Positions 15,742 to 27,232 are shown, numbered from the stretch's first letter. The stretch is 64,000 nucleotides of DNA from Labilibaculum euxinicum (GCF_009795715.1 NZ_WTCR01000002.1:186001-250000); one strand, 5' to 3'. Notes: a model not told the origin generated them from the sequence alone. Made by a program: numbers and translations.

Positions 15742-17679
15742 ATGAAAAAACTAATTATTGTATTGTGTTTATTTCTTGGAAGCTACACCTTTCTTAGTGC
15801 ACAACACAAACTGAAGTCCCCCAATGCAAAAATAATTGTAAGTGTTGATGTTTCCAATGGCATTCATTATTCTGTTTCGTTGAACGATCAGATATTTGTT
15901 GAACGATCAGATATCGGTTTATCTTTTAATGATATAGATTTATGCAAAAATGCAAAACTGAAGAAAACATCATACACAAATCAGGATAAGCTGGAAACTC
16001 CTGTGGTTGCTTTAAAAGAAAGTAGTATCAGAAATAATTACAATCAATTAAGCCTGGATTTTAAAAACAATTTAACCCTTGAATTTCGTGCTTTTGATGA
16101 TGGAGTGGCTTACCGATTTGTTACAAACCGCAAAGGAAATGTTGAAGTAAATGAGACAGCAAAAATTGAATTTGCAGATAACTATAAAATGTGGGCTTCT
16201 CCATTGGATGGATATGCAGGCAGTTATGAACCGGATTATCAAAAAGTGAAAATAAATGATTTTTCGACTTCCAAAAATACTTTCTTACCGTTGCTGATTG
16301 AACATTCAAAAGGATATAAAATGTTGATGACTGAGGCGGATGTTTCAGATTATCCACACATGTTTCTAAAGAAAACAGGCGTAAATACGCTAAGCGCAAC
16401 TTTCCCTTCCTATCCGTTAGAAACGAAATTGATTGGCGATCGCGGAAGTGAGATTGTAAAGGGAGCCGATTACATTGCAAAAACAACAGGCAAGAGAAGC
16501 TTTCCCTGGCGTTTAATGGTCATCTCAGAAAAAGATGCACAGCTAATGGAATCAAATTTGGTCTATTTACTGGCTCCGGAGAATAAGCTTGAAAATACCG
16601 ATTGGATCAAACCGGGCAGAGTTGCCTGGGACTGGTGGAATGCTTCTAATTTGTACGGCATTGATTTTAAGGCTGGCTTAAACACAGATACTTACAAGTA
16701 TTTTATCGATTTTGCAGGTCGCAACGGTTTGGAATACGTTATTTTAGATGAAGGTTGGTCGGTGTCAACTACAGATATCACGAAACCAAATCCAAAATTG
16801 GATCTGTTTGAGTTAATTCGTTACGGGAAAGAAAAGAATGTAAAGTTGATATTGTGGGCTAGCTGGAGAGCCATTGAGGACCAATTTTTCGTACTCAGGA
16901 AATACAAAGAGTGGGGGATTGCAGGAATTAAGGTTGATTTCATGAACAGAGCCGATCAATGGATGGTGAATTACTATGAAAAAGTGGCCAAAGAAGCTGC
17001 GCAAAATGAGTTGTTGGTTGATTTTCACGGAGCCTTTAAACCCAATGGATTGCACCGGGCCTATCCAAATGTAGTTTCTTACGAAGGGGTTCAGGGAAAT
17101 GAACATTGTAAATGGTCAGCCAACGTAACTCCCGAACACATGCTAACACTTCCGTTTACCAGAATGGTATGCGGCCCGATGGACTTTACTCCGGGGGCGA
17201 TGCGTAATTTTAACTCCAAAGAATTTAAATTCAACTTTTACCGTCCGGGCAGTCAGGGTACACGTTGTCATCAACTGGCACTTTTTATTGCCTACGAAAG
17301 CGGAATTCAGATGCTTGCCGACAGTCCTTCCAATTACGAAAGAGAACAGGAATCAACAGATTTTTTAGCCAGTGTACCCAATACATGGGATGAACTAAAA
17401 GTTTTGGAAGCAAAAGTCGGAGAATATCTTATGATTGCCCGTCGAAAAGGAGATCAATGGTTTATTGGAGCAATGAATGATAATGAGACCGAAAGAGAAT
17501 TTACCATTGATTTATCATTTCTTTCTTCAGGATCAAAAAAAGCAATTATCATGCAGGATGGTCTGAATGCAAATCGATTTGCGGAAGATTATCAAAGAAT
17601 CGAAAAATCAGTAAGCAATCAGTCGAAACTGACTGTAAAAATGGTCAAGGGAGGCGGTTTTGTGGCTCGAATTAAGTAA
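15742..17679 (+). CDS. Glycoside hydrolase family 97 (alpha-galactosidase/glucosidase)
   Basis: 645 residues with a signal peptide (MKKLIIVLCLFLGSYTFLSAQ), so probably periplasmic. N-terminal beta-super-sandwich (about 25-280), a TIM barrel (about 290-560) and a C-terminal beta domain are in the GH97 order. The barrel strand carries IKVDFMNRADQ with Asp399. In GH97 the retaining alpha-galactosidase-like members use an Asp here as nucleophile whereas the inverting SusB type lacks it, so a retaining mechanism is inferred. It is followed by a secreted zincin-like lipoprotein gene, with no SusC/D at this site. Confidence 0.88.
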   Translation: MKKLIIVLCLFLGSYTFLSAQHKLKSPNAKIIVSVDVSNGIHYSVSLNDQIFVERSDIGLSFNDIDLCKNAKLKKTSYTNQDKLETPVVALKESSIRNNYNQLSLDFKNNLTLEFRAFDDGVAYRFVTNRKGNVEVNETAKIEFADNYKMWASPLDGYAGSYEPDYQKVKINDFSTSKNTFLPLLIEHSKGYKMLMTEADVSDYPHMFLKKTGVNTLSATFPSYPLETKLIGDRGSEIVKGADYIAKTTGKRSFPWRLMVISEKDAQLMESNLVYLLAPENKLENTDWIKPGRVAWDWWNASNLYGIDFKAGLNTDTYKYFIDFAGRNGLEYVILDEGWSVSTTDITKPNPKLDLFELIRYGKEKNVKLILWASWRAIEDQFFVLRKYKEWGIAGIKVDFMNRADQWMVNYYEKVAKEAAQNELLVDFHGAFKPNGLHRAYPNVVSYEGVQGNEHCKWSANVTPEHMLTLPFTRMVCGPMDFTPGAMRNFNSKEFKFNFYRPGSQGTRCHQLALFIAYESGIQMLADSPSNYEREQESTDFLASVPNTWDELKVLEAKVGEYLMIARRKGDQWFIGAMNDNETEREFTIDLSFLSSGSKKAIIMQDGLNANRFAEDYQRIEKSVSNQSKLTVKMVKGGGFVARIK

Positions 17680-17742
17680 TGTTTCGCTTGGATGCGTGGA
17701 ATTTTTTAAGTGAAAGTATTGATAACGATTTAATTGATAAGA

Positions 17743-19113
17743 ATGATACATCCAAATTTCGTAAAAATTTCAGGAATAGTTTTGTTGACTGTATTCGCAG
17801 CATCTTGTGCCAACAAGAGCAATATGGGATCGAAACAGACTGCTGCCGAAAAGGAATTATATCTGCCTGCAAAAATTTATTTTGTGCCCGATAGTAATGA
17901 CTACAACAGCGATACCAGTAAGTATTGTTACAAACGAATGATACAATCAGAGAATATAGCCCTTTTCTGGGATAAGGAATTTGGAGATGATCCGATGACC
18001 AATGCTGATGAAACAAAGCGTTTTGATGCGAATGAAGCTCTTAAGGAATGTGAACGGTTTTACAACTATTATGCAAATGATCTCAAGATCGTGCAGAAAG
18101 GCAAATCATTGTCAGATAAATACAAGTTACTCATGTTTGTATTCGGAGGCAAAGAGGGAACTGCATTTGGCGGTGGAGAAGAGGATAAAGTGGGTGTTTT
18201 ATGGACTCCTGCAACAAGAATTAACCGTGCACCGTATGGAGCATTAGCTCACGAAATGGGTCATAGTTTTCAATACATTTCCTGTGCCGACAGCGGAACG
18301 GGGCCTACAGGACCGATTATTGAGATGTCTGCGCAGTACATGTTATGTCAGGTGTATCCGGAATGGATGACTTTTGAGAATTATCATTTGGTAGATTTTA
18401 TGAAGGGAACACATTATGCATTTCTCCATCCGGCAAACATGTATCATTCACCATATGTGTTGGAATATTGGTCGGATAAGCATGGAAAAGAGTTTTTTGG
18501 AGATTTGTGCCGTGCAACCAAAAACGGTGAAGATCCTGTTGCAACCTATAAGAGGATGAATTCATTGACTCAGGATCAGTTTAATGATGAGATGTTTGAT
18601 GCTTCACGGAAATTCATCACTTGGGATATGAAGCGAATCGAGAAAGTGGCAAAACAATATGCCAATCAACATTATACCGTTTTGAATGATATAGGAAATG
18701 GATGGTATCAAATTGCAGCATCGAATTGTCCTCAGAATTACGGATACAATGGAATCAAGTTGAACGTTCCTAAAATGGGAACAAAAGTGGTTCTGAATTT
18801 CAAAGGAATTGCAGGTGCCAAAGGTTATAGTACAGTCAAAACTGATAAAGCCGGGTGGCGGTACGGATTTCTGGCTTCGCTGAAAGATGGCAGTCGTGTT
18901 TACGGAGATGTATTTAAATCTGCAGCTGATACAGTATCTTTTACAGTGCCCGAAAATACCGAATACTTGTGGTTGGTTGTAAGTGGTGCACCTACTGAAC
19001 ATTGGCCGGTTGTTTTTAAATGGGGAGCATCGGATGATGATAGTCAGGAGGAGCAATGGCCCTACCAGATTAAATTATCGGGAACCGAAATTGACAGTTC
19101 TCAGATAAAATAA
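17743..19113 (+). CDS. DUF6055-like secreted zinc-metallopeptidase lipoprotein
   Basis: 456 residues from ATG 17743 (an in-frame TTG lies 9 bases earlier). A lipobox (TVFAASC) marks it as a lipoprotein. The zincin motif is LAHEMGHSFQ (His170, Glu171, His174), with a conserved CADSGTGPTGPIIEMSAQYMLCQVYPEW segment downstream. The C-terminal third (about 320-450) is beta-rich and may be a carbohydrate-binding-like domain. It resembles DUF6055 proteins found beside glycan-degrading genes, and it starts 63 bases after GH97, probably in the same transcript. Substrate is unknown. Confidence 0.75.
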   Translation: MIHPNFVKISGIVLLTVFAASCANKSNMGSKQTAAEKELYLPAKIYFVPDSNDYNSDTSKYCYKRMIQSENIALFWDKEFGDDPMTNADETKRFDANEALKECERFYNYYANDLKIVQKGKSLSDKYKLLMFVFGGKEGTAFGGGEEDKVGVLWTPATRINRAPYGALAHEMGHSFQYISCADSGTGPTGPIIEMSAQYMLCQVYPEWMTFENYHLVDFMKGTHYAFLHPANMYHSPYVLEYWSDKHGKEFFGDLCRATKNGEDPVATYKRMNSLTQDQFNDEMFDASRKFITWDMKRIEKVAKQYANQHYTVLNDIGNGWYQIAASNCPQNYGYNGIKLNVPKMGTKVVLNFKGIAGAKGYSTVKTDKAGWRYGFLASLKDGSRVYGDVFKSAADTVSFTVPENTEYLWLVVSGAPTEHWPVVFKWGASDDDSQEEQWPYQIKLSGTEIDSSQIK

Positions 19114-19180
19114 ATGATACTGTTTGCATAAAGCGCAATTGACAATTAGCAGAAAAATATTTTTCATAAGTTTAGTAGTA

Positions 19181-19221
19181 GGGAGGAGAACATTATTATA
19201 TGTTTTGCCTCCCTTTTTTTT
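19181..19221 (+). terminator. Terminator after the metallopeptidase gene
   Basis: Stem GGGAGG/CCTCCC followed by eight T. The remaining 220 bases to perR show only the operator described separately. Confidence 0.75.
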
Positions 19222-19411
19222 GTTTAGATGACAGATGATCAGTCCTTAAATTAACTTTCAATAAATTCAACAAAGCCTATGCGAAACGTTTATTGATTAC
19301 TGCGTACCGGCCATTTCCTTCTTAGTGTTCATTCTGATGAGCAATCCATCGATTATTACCTGAAAATAAAATTCGTGAAAAGAAAAAAAAGTTGTAAGTT
19401 AGTAATTCCTA

Positions 19412-19430
19412 AAAGAGAATAATTCTCATT
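19412..19430 (+). promoter_or_regulatory. PerR/Fur-like box upstream of perR-katG
   Basis: AAAGAGAAT-A-ATTCTCATT, a 9-1-9 inverted repeat with one mismatch, which fits the Fur-family 7-1-7 pattern. It lies 20 bases before the perR start. Autoregulation by PerR with katG in the same transcript is the likely arrangement. One half-site is identical to that of the palindrome at 2234-2253. Confidence 0.7.
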
Positions 19431-19449
19431 TAGATATTAAAAATGTAAA

Positions 19450-19866
19450 ATGAGTTCAGAAGATATTAAAAATAAGTTGACAGAAAAAGGTTTAAAAGTA
19501 ACCCCACAAAGAATGGCAATTCTGGAAGCAATATATAATCTAAAAAATCATCCGACTGCGGAGAATATAATTGACTATATAAAAAAAATGCACCCCAACA
19601 TTGCCACAGGCACAGTATATAAAGTTTTAGGTGCTTTGGTTGACAATCGATTGGTGAAGAAAGTGAAAACAGAAAATGACATCATGCGTTACGATGGAGT
19701 CATGAAAAGCCATCATCATTTATATTGCATGGAATCGGATGTGATAAAAGACTATGTTGATGAAGAACTGGATGAGCTGCTTCAGAATTATTTTGAAAAA
19801 AAGAATCTTCCGGGTTTTAAAATAGAAGATATAGTCCTTCAGGTAAAAGGAACATTTAATAAGTAG
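19450..19866 (+). CDS. perR: Fur-family peroxide-responsive repressor
   Basis: 138 residues. Winged helix (about 1-80, with VTPQRMAILEAI and NIATGTVYKVLGALVDN), then the metal-binding dimer domain with MKSHHHLYCMESDVIKDYVDEEL. The Asp-rich DVIKDY segment and gene order with katG indicate PerR more than Fur. The usual two C-terminal CxxC structural-zinc motifs are absent: only one Cys is seen after HHHLY. Derepression by peroxide through metal-catalysed His oxidation is known for the family. A PerR-type box precedes it and katG follows 26 bases later. Confidence 0.85.
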   Translation: MSSEDIKNKLTEKGLKVTPQRMAILEAIYNLKNHPTAENIIDYIKKMHPNIATGTVYKVLGALVDNRLVKKVKTENDIMRYDGVMKSHHHLYCMESDVIKDYVDEELDELLQNYFEKKNLPGFKIEDIVLQVKGTFNK

Positions 19867-19886
19867 TAAAATTTCACTTAAAATAA

Positions 19887-22100
<2,214 letters not shown>

Positions 22101-22136
22101 TTTTTTTACCGTCTTATAAAATTTACTAATTCAACA

Positions 22137-22172
22137 AAAACCTTCGTCTGATTGGGCGAAGGTTTTATTTTT
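22137..22172 (+). terminator. Terminator after katG
   Basis: Stem AAAACCTTCG/CGAAGGTTTT followed by a T-rich run. Confidence 0.88.
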
Positions 22173-22287
22173 TTGCGGCAATCAGAAATACTTTTTACCG
22201 GGCAGTTATTTGTAAATAACTGTGTATATACCTTATAAAAGCTACTTTATTTATGGGACAAATGCGATATATTCCATAAATTTAAAT

Positions 22288-23271
22288 ATGCGCGAAAATG
22301 ATAAAAGAATAAAATTGGTTGTTCAACGGAGAATTGTACTTTTTTCTGTTCTGATTTTTGCTGCAAAAACGGGAGCCTACTTCTTAACCAATTCTGTTGG
22401 AATTTTAACGGATGCCCTGGAAAGTACCGTAAATGTAATGACTGGTTTTATCAGTCTTTACAGCATAAGTTTTGCCTTAAAACCACGTGATATTGATCAT
22501 CCTTTTGGACATGGTAAAATTGAATCAATATCGGCTTCAATTGAAGGAATATTGATTGTATTGGCAGGTCTGGTTATTATTTTTGAGGCAGTGAAACGTT
22601 TGTTCAATCCGCGTGAACTGGAGCAATTGGATGTTGGGATACTGATTGTTGCCCTGGCCGGATTACTAAATTACATATTGGGTTACTTCAGCATTAAAAC
22701 CGGAGAAAAACACAATTCAATTGCTTTGGTTGCCGGGGGAAAACATTTACAATCGGATACTTATTCTACCATAGGATTGGTTGTTGGTTTGGGTTTTTTA
22801 TGGCTGACAAAAGAAGCTTGGCTCGATAGTGTTATTGCCATGCTGTTTGGCTCGATCATTATCTATACCGGTTACAAAATTCTAAAAGAGACCACATCGA
22901 ATTTAATGGATGAAGCCGATTTTAATTTGTTGAAAGATATCAGTAAAATTCTGTGGGAAAACAGGAATGAAAATTGGATTGATGTAAGCAATCTGAAATT
23001 ACTGAAATACGGAGACAGATATCATATTGATTGTGATTTGACACTGCCTTGGTATATGAATATTGCTGATGCCCATAAGGAAGGGGATTCTGTAACACAA
23101 AAGATTTCAGAACATTATCCTTATCCAATTGATTTCACCATTCATACGGATGCCTGCAACAGCGAATTGTGCAGGAATTGTTCCATCTCTAATTGTGAAT
23201 TTCGCTCTCATTCTTTTGAAAATGAAACTGTTTGGACTATAGAAAACACAATAAAACAAGCAGTTTCTTAA
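22288..23271 (+). CDS. Cation diffusion facilitator (CDF) metal exporter
   Basis: 327 residues from the ATG at 22288; a GTG 66 bases upstream would add a segment with no family match. About six transmembrane segments; the CDF motifs are VGILTDALESTVNVMTG in helix 2 and KHLQSDTYSTIG in helix 5. DHPFGHGKIE lies in the helix 2-3 loop. The C-terminal cytoplasmic domain ends in a Cys-rich tail (CNSELCRNCSISNC) that may bind metal. Exports Zn, Fe, Mn or Co; substrate is not decidable, though the perR-katG neighbours make Fe or Mn plausible. Confidence 0.9.
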   Translation: MRENDKRIKLVVQRRIVLFSVLIFAAKTGAYFLTNSVGILTDALESTVNVMTGFISLYSISFALKPRDIDHPFGHGKIESISASIEGILIVLAGLVIIFEAVKRLFNPRELEQLDVGILIVALAGLLNYILGYFSIKTGEKHNSIALVAGGKHLQSDTYSTIGLVVGLGFLWLTKEAWLDSVIAMLFGSIIIYTGYKILKETTSNLMDEADFNLLKDISKILWENRNENWIDVSNLKLLKYGDRYHIDCDLTLPWYMNIADAHKEGDSVTQKISEHYPYPIDFTIHTDACNSELCRNCSISNCEFRSHSFENETVWTIENTIKQAVS

Positions 23272-23295
23272 TTACCAACAAATAACATCCCTATT

Positions 23296-23724
23296 ATGAG
23301 AATCTGGTCGGTACACCCTAAATATCTCGATACAAAAGGATTGCTTGCGCTCTGGAGAGAAACACTGCTGGCTAAAAATGTATTGGAAGGCAAAACGAAA
23401 GGCTATAAAAATCATCCGCAGTTACTGCGGTTTAAAAATTCCGGCAAGCCGCTTCATTGTATCAATCAATATCTGGAAGCTGTTTACGAAGAATCGTGCA
23501 GGCGTGGCTATCAGTTTAATAAAGACAAGTTCGATTTGTATAATGAACCTGCAGCTTTGCCTGTAACAAACGGACAAATAGAATTTGAAAGGAATCATCT
23601 GCTAAAGAAACTGGAACAGCGCGATGCCGAGAGATATTTAAAATTAGCAGAAGAAACCAGTATCGAGACACATCCGCTTTTCAGAGCAATTGAAGGCGGT
23701 GTTGAGGAATGGGAAATTGTATAA
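23296..23724 (+). CDS. Pyrimidine-dimer DNA glycosylase-like protein (Pyr_excise family)
   Basis: 142 residues. The sequence MRIWSVHPKYLDTKGLLALWRETLLAKNVL...GYKNHPQLLRFK...SINQYLEAVYEES is the pattern of bacterial PF03013 proteins related to T4 endonuclease V, which cleave at UV-induced cyclobutane dimers. It lies 24 bases after the CDF gene, probably co-transcribed. Many bacterial members are untested, so activity is inferred. Confidence 0.8.
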   Translation: MRIWSVHPKYLDTKGLLALWRETLLAKNVLEGKTKGYKNHPQLLRFKNSGKPLHCINQYLEAVYEESCRRGYQFNKDKFDLYNEPAALPVTNGQIEFERNHLLKKLEQRDAERYLKLAEETSIETHPLFRAIEGGVEEWEIV

Positions 23725-23770
23725 AATATTGGAAGAAAACAGCTTGGCATAGAGAAGTATTCGCCTCAAA

Positions 23771-23800
23771 AAAAAAGGCAGTTCCAAGCGGAACTGCCTT
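23771..23800. terminator. Convergent terminator
   Basis: Perfect 11-bp stem AAGGCAGTTCC/GGAACTGCCTT with a 4-base loop. The T run is on the minus strand, so it mainly serves the oligoendopeptidase gene. Confidence 0.85.
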
Positions 23801-23823
23801 TGTAAATTTATTTCGAAACAGAT

Positions 23824-25728
23824 TTAATTCTTAATCTTTTCAATTTCGATTGCCAATTGATCAACCAGTTTGTCCAATTGATTAATTACGGCCAGCATCG
23901 CTTCCGGTTTCGATAAATCAACACCGGCTTTTTTCAATTGTTCCATTGGAAAATCGTTACCACCCGATTGTAAAAGAGTGATGTATCTTTTCAAGGCTTC
24001 CTGTTTCTCAGTTTTGCTTCCCTCGGTTACATCTTTGTACAATTTAGCCGACGATGCAAAACAGGTTGCATACTGGTACACATAGTAAGGAGAGTTGTAA
24101 AAGTGAGGAATTCTTGTCCATGGATAGTTTGAATACTGTGTTTTCTCAGTAACATCGCCGTAATACTGATCAGCAATTTCGCCCCAGGTATTTGTTAGTA
24201 TTTCTGCGTTAACAGGCTGTCCCTGTTCTACCATAGTATGAACCTGATATTCGTAATCAGCAAACATGGTTTGTGCAAAAAAGGTACCTATAATTCCTTC
24301 AATAGACTGAGTCAGTAAAGCAATGCGTTCCTTAGGATCTTTTGTTGTTTCCATCATATGATCCAGTAACAGGCGTTCGTTAAAAGTAGAGGCAACCTCA
24401 GCCACAAATATTGTATAATTCGAAGTGGTGAACGGCTGTGTTTCGTTCGATAAAGTCGTGTGCATGGTATGTCCCAACTCATGAGCCAAGGTGAAAACAT
24501 ACTCAAGCGTTTCATCGTAATTTAACAGCATGTAAGGATGCACGCCGTAAACTCCGGCCGAAAATGCTCCGGAACGTTTGCCGGGATTCTCATAAACATC
24601 CAGCCAACCGCTGGCAGTTGCTGTTTTTAATTTTTTCTGATATTCTTTCCCCAAAGGCAAAACTGATTCAGTAACGATTTTAACAGCTTCATCGTATGGG
24701 TATTTCTTGTCGAAATCAACCAAACTGATTGAACCGTCGAAACCATAGTATTTTTCCAGACCCAATACTTTTTTACGAAGTTTGTAATATTTCTGAACAG
24801 GTGCCGTATTTTCTTTTACCGTTTTAATCAGGTTCAAATACACATCTTTCGGAATGTTGTTGCCTTCCAGTGAAGCATCCAGACACGATTCGTAATTTCT
24901 GGCCCGTGCATTTGCCCATTCCGATTGAATAATTCCGTTGTAAACAGCGGCGTAGGTGTTTTTATTCTTGTAGTATACATCGTAAATTGCTTCGTAAGCC
25001 TTTCTACGGTCAGCCTGATTTTTGTTGTTGGTAGTAATTTGAGAGTACATTCCCGGTGTTACAGTCACTTTCGAACCATCCGACAGTTCCACTTCCTGAA
25101 ATTCGATATCAGCGGTTGATAAAGCTTCAAATACCGATCCTGCAGTTTCTGATACCTGAGAGTAATAGGATACCAGTTTTCCCAATTCTTCACTCAAAAC
25201 ATGTTTTTGTAAACGATACATATCCATCAATTCGAATTTGTAAACGTCCAATTCTTTGTTTTCAGCAAGCCATTGTTTCATGGTAGCTTCCGGAATTGCA
25301 ATCATTTCAGGCGAAATCCAGGCTGTTACAGGTCCAAAACCGGCAAACAAAAGTCCAACTTTCTGCAGTTTTGCCTGTAAATCCATATTACGTGTATCAA
25401 CAGTGCTTTGGAACGAAACAAACTGATAAACTTTGTAAGCTTTTTTCATCAGGTTCTCTTGCGCAGTCATTAACTTTAGCAAGTTGTCAGAACTTTCGCC
25501 AAGCGTTCCTTTACAGGATAGAATTTCCTCCATGTCAACCGAAATTGCCTTAAAATCAGCTTCCCAGGCATCCCAGTTTTCATAAATATCAGAGAAATTC
25601 CATTTGTACTTTTCCGGAATTTCTTCTCTGCTTTTGTAATTCACCTGTGCCGTTGTCTGCAAACACATTGTAGTAGTAAAGGCTGCTACAAGCAATCCTT
25701 TTCCTACTTGTTTAAAATTCATTTTCAT
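23824..25728 (-). CDS. pepF: Exported oligoendopeptidase F (peptidase family M3)
   Basis: 634 residues, zinc metallopeptidase that cleaves oligopeptides. The M3 motif HELGHTMH has zinc ligands His416 and His420 and catalytic Glu417. An N-terminal signal-like segment (MKMNFKQVGKGLLVAAFTTT...) suggests export, unlike the cytoplasmic PepF of Firmicutes. The long helical N-terminal region and the GVHPYMLLNYDETLEYVFTLAHE core match PepF. Monocistronic with a terminator. Confidence 0.92.
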   Translation of the reverse strand: MKMNFKQVGKGLLVAAFTTTMCLQTTAQVNYKSREEIPEKYKWNFSDIYENWDAWEADFKAISVDMEEILSCKGTLGESSDNLLKLMTAQENLMKKAYKVYQFVSFQSTVDTRNMDLQAKLQKVGLLFAGFGPVTAWISPEMIAIPEATMKQWLAENKELDVYKFELMDMYRLQKHVLSEELGKLVSYYSQVSETAGSVFEALSTADIEFQEVELSDGSKVTVTPGMYSQITTNNKNQADRRKAYEAIYDVYYKNKNTYAAVYNGIIQSEWANARARNYESCLDASLEGNNIPKDVYLNLIKTVKENTAPVQKYYKLRKKVLGLEKYYGFDGSISLVDFDKKYPYDEAVKIVTESVLPLGKEYQKKLKTATASGWLDVYENPGKRSGAFSAGVYGVHPYMLLNYDETLEYVFTLAHELGHTMHTTLSNETQPFTTSNYTIFVAEVASTFNERLLLDHMMETTKDPKERIALLTQSIEGIIGTFFAQTMFADYEYQVHTMVEQGQPVNAEILTNTWGEIADQYYGDVTEKTQYSNYPWTRIPHFYNSPYYVYQYATCFASSAKLYKDVTEGSKTEKQEALKRYITLLQSGGNDFPMEQLKKAGVDLSKPEAMLAVINQLDKLVDQLAIEIEKIKN

Positions 25729-25956
25729 TGTCCTTTATTAATGTTAGTTGAATAGATATTTGATGTTAAAGCAATAAATATAAAATGATGGGCGCAGATA
25801 AGCATAATTTTTTCGATGTAAGACTGTAATATCGGGATGTAAGTGGAATATTGAAGAGCAAAACCTTATTGTTTGGAGGGAGGAATTTAATGTTGATTGC
25901 AACAGAGCTTGGATAGAGATATCATTGAGGCGGTGCAGTATGTCAGAGATAAAGCA

Positions 25957-26232
25957 AGGGCGCAGCCCTGATGTCTTCGCAGCAGATAGTTTCCGCATCA
26001 TTTTTTTTAGGAGCCTTAGCTCCAACATCTACGCAAGATTTTCATGCCAGAGATAACAACAGGGGCACAGCCCTGATGTCTTTGCAGCAGATAGTTTCCG
26101 CACCATTTTTTTTAGGAGCCTTAGCTCCAACATCTACGCAGGATTTTCATGCCAGAGATAAAAACAGGGGCACAGCCCTGATGTCTTCGTAGCGGGTAGT
26201 ATCCGCACCGATCCAATAGGGGCGTTAGCCCT
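25957..26232. repeat. REP-like palindrome array, left block
   Basis: Six short GC-rich palindromes: AGGGCGCAGCCCT (25957-25969), GGAGCCTTAGCTCC (26010-26023 and 26115-26128), AGGGGCACAGCCCT (26061-26074 and 26166-26179), AGGGGCGTTAGCCCT (26218-26232). They alternate between GGAGC and AGGGGC types in a unit of 105 bp with well-conserved linkers. This is the layout of bacterial interspersed mosaic elements. The block ends 10 bases from the stop codon of the Y1 transposase gene. Confidence 0.85.
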
Positions 26233-26242
26233 GTAATCTTCT

Positions 26243-26704
26243 CTAATTGTACCATTCAAATAAATATTTAGGCTTGTAATTCACGTCGAATTTTTCCAAC
26301 AACAATAAATATTCTTCTTTAAATGATTGTTTTTTATGGTGTTCCGGTTGGTTCAATACATATTTTACCACATTATCGATATGCGATTTAGAATAGGTAA
26401 AAGCCCCAAAACCATCTTGCCAGGAAAATTTTCCAGGGATGTATTTTTTTTCGTTCAACCATTTGGAAGAACCCGATTTTACCTGCTCCATTAATTTTGA
26501 TGGGGAAATAGTCGGATGCATTCCAATAAAAATGTGTGTATGATCGGGATTGCAATAGATGGCATAGGTTTTACATTTTTGGTTGGTAACAATGCCACAG
26601 ATTACTTTTTCTAATTCATCCCTGAACCGTTCTTTGATTAGGTTTTCACGCCCTTTAACCGAAAAAACGAATTGGGTATATAATTGGGTGTATGTATTTG
26701 CCAT
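26243..26704 (-). CDS. Y1 tyrosine (HUH) transposase, IS200/IS605 or RAYT type
   Basis: 153 residues. The start MANTYTQLYTQFVFSVKGRENLI and the HUH motif NPDHTHIFIGMHPT are characteristic of Y1_Tnp (PF01797). The catalytic Tyr is probably in HIDNVVKYVLNQPEHH. There is no TnpB. REP-like palindromes flank it on both sides, so it may be a REP-associated transposase (RAYT) acting on these palindromes rather than an ordinary IS200. It appears intact. Confidence 0.88.
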   Translation of the reverse strand: MANTYTQLYTQFVFSVKGRENLIKERFRDELEKVICGIVTNQKCKTYAIYCNPDHTHIFIGMHPTISPSKLMEQVKSGSSKWLNEKKYIPGKFSWQDGFGAFTYSKSHIDNVVKYVLNQPEHHKKQSFKEEYLLLLEKFDVNYKPKYLFEWYN

Positions 26705-26724
26705 ATTTGTTTTTTTAAGATGTC

Positions 26725-27119
26725 AGGGCTACGCCCTTTTTTTTCTTGTCATTATTCATTTTCTACGAAGATGCATGGGCTACGCCCCTGAAACTGTATT
26801 TTGCCATATTTGTTTTTTAAGATGTCAGGGCTACGCCCTTTTTTTCTTTTAATTTATTCTTTTTCTACGAAGATACATGGGCTACGCCCCTTTTTTTTAG
26901 GAGCCTTAGCTCCAACATCTACGTAAGATTTCTATGCCAGAGATAAAAACAGGGGCGCAGCCCTGATGTCTTTGCCGCAGATAGTTTCCGCATCATTTTT
27001 TTTAGGAGCGTTAGCTCCAACATCTACGTAAGATTTTTATGCCAGAGATAAAAACAGGGGCGCAGCCCTAATATCTTCGTAGCCGATAGTCGCACCAACC
27101 CAATAGGGGCGTTAGCCCT
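26725..27119. repeat. REP-like palindrome array, right block
   Basis: Nine further palindromes: AGGGCTACGCCCT (26725-26737, 26827-26839), GGGCTACGCCCC (26777-26788, 26879-26890), GGAGCCTTAGCTCC (26900-26913), AGGGGCGCAGCCCT (26951-26964, 27056-27069), GGAGCGTTAGCTCC (27005-27018), AGGGGCGTTAGCCCT (27105-27119). The part from 26890 on copies the left block, linkers included. The first four form a separate CTACG-loop group in about 102-bp periods just upstream of the transposase start. Confidence 0.85.
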
Positions 27120-27129
27120 GTAATCTTTT

Positions 27130-27183
27130 CTAATTGTACCATTCAAATAAATATTTAGGCTTGCAATTCACGTCAAATTTTTT
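27130..27183 (-). pseudogene. Remnant of a second Y1 transposase 3' end
   Basis: 54 bases reading KKFDVNCKPKYLFEWYN-stop, nearly identical to the last codons of the intact transposase and standing in the same position relative to an AGGGGCGTTAGCCCT palindrome. The rest of this copy is missing. It shows that block plus gene end were duplicated as one unit. Confidence 0.8.
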
Positions 27184-27232
27184 CTCCTGTATGTTTTCAA
27201 TTCTGGCCTGCATATGTTTATTATTTGTTTTT

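Noticed and set aside
26243-26704. Complete IS605-type element with TnpB
   Set aside because: No tnpB/RuvC-type frame lies within several kb; only the Y1 transposase is present.
25946-27190. CRISPR array
   Set aside because: The repeats are short palindromes with conserved, not unique, linkers, in two alternating classes, and no cas gene is near.
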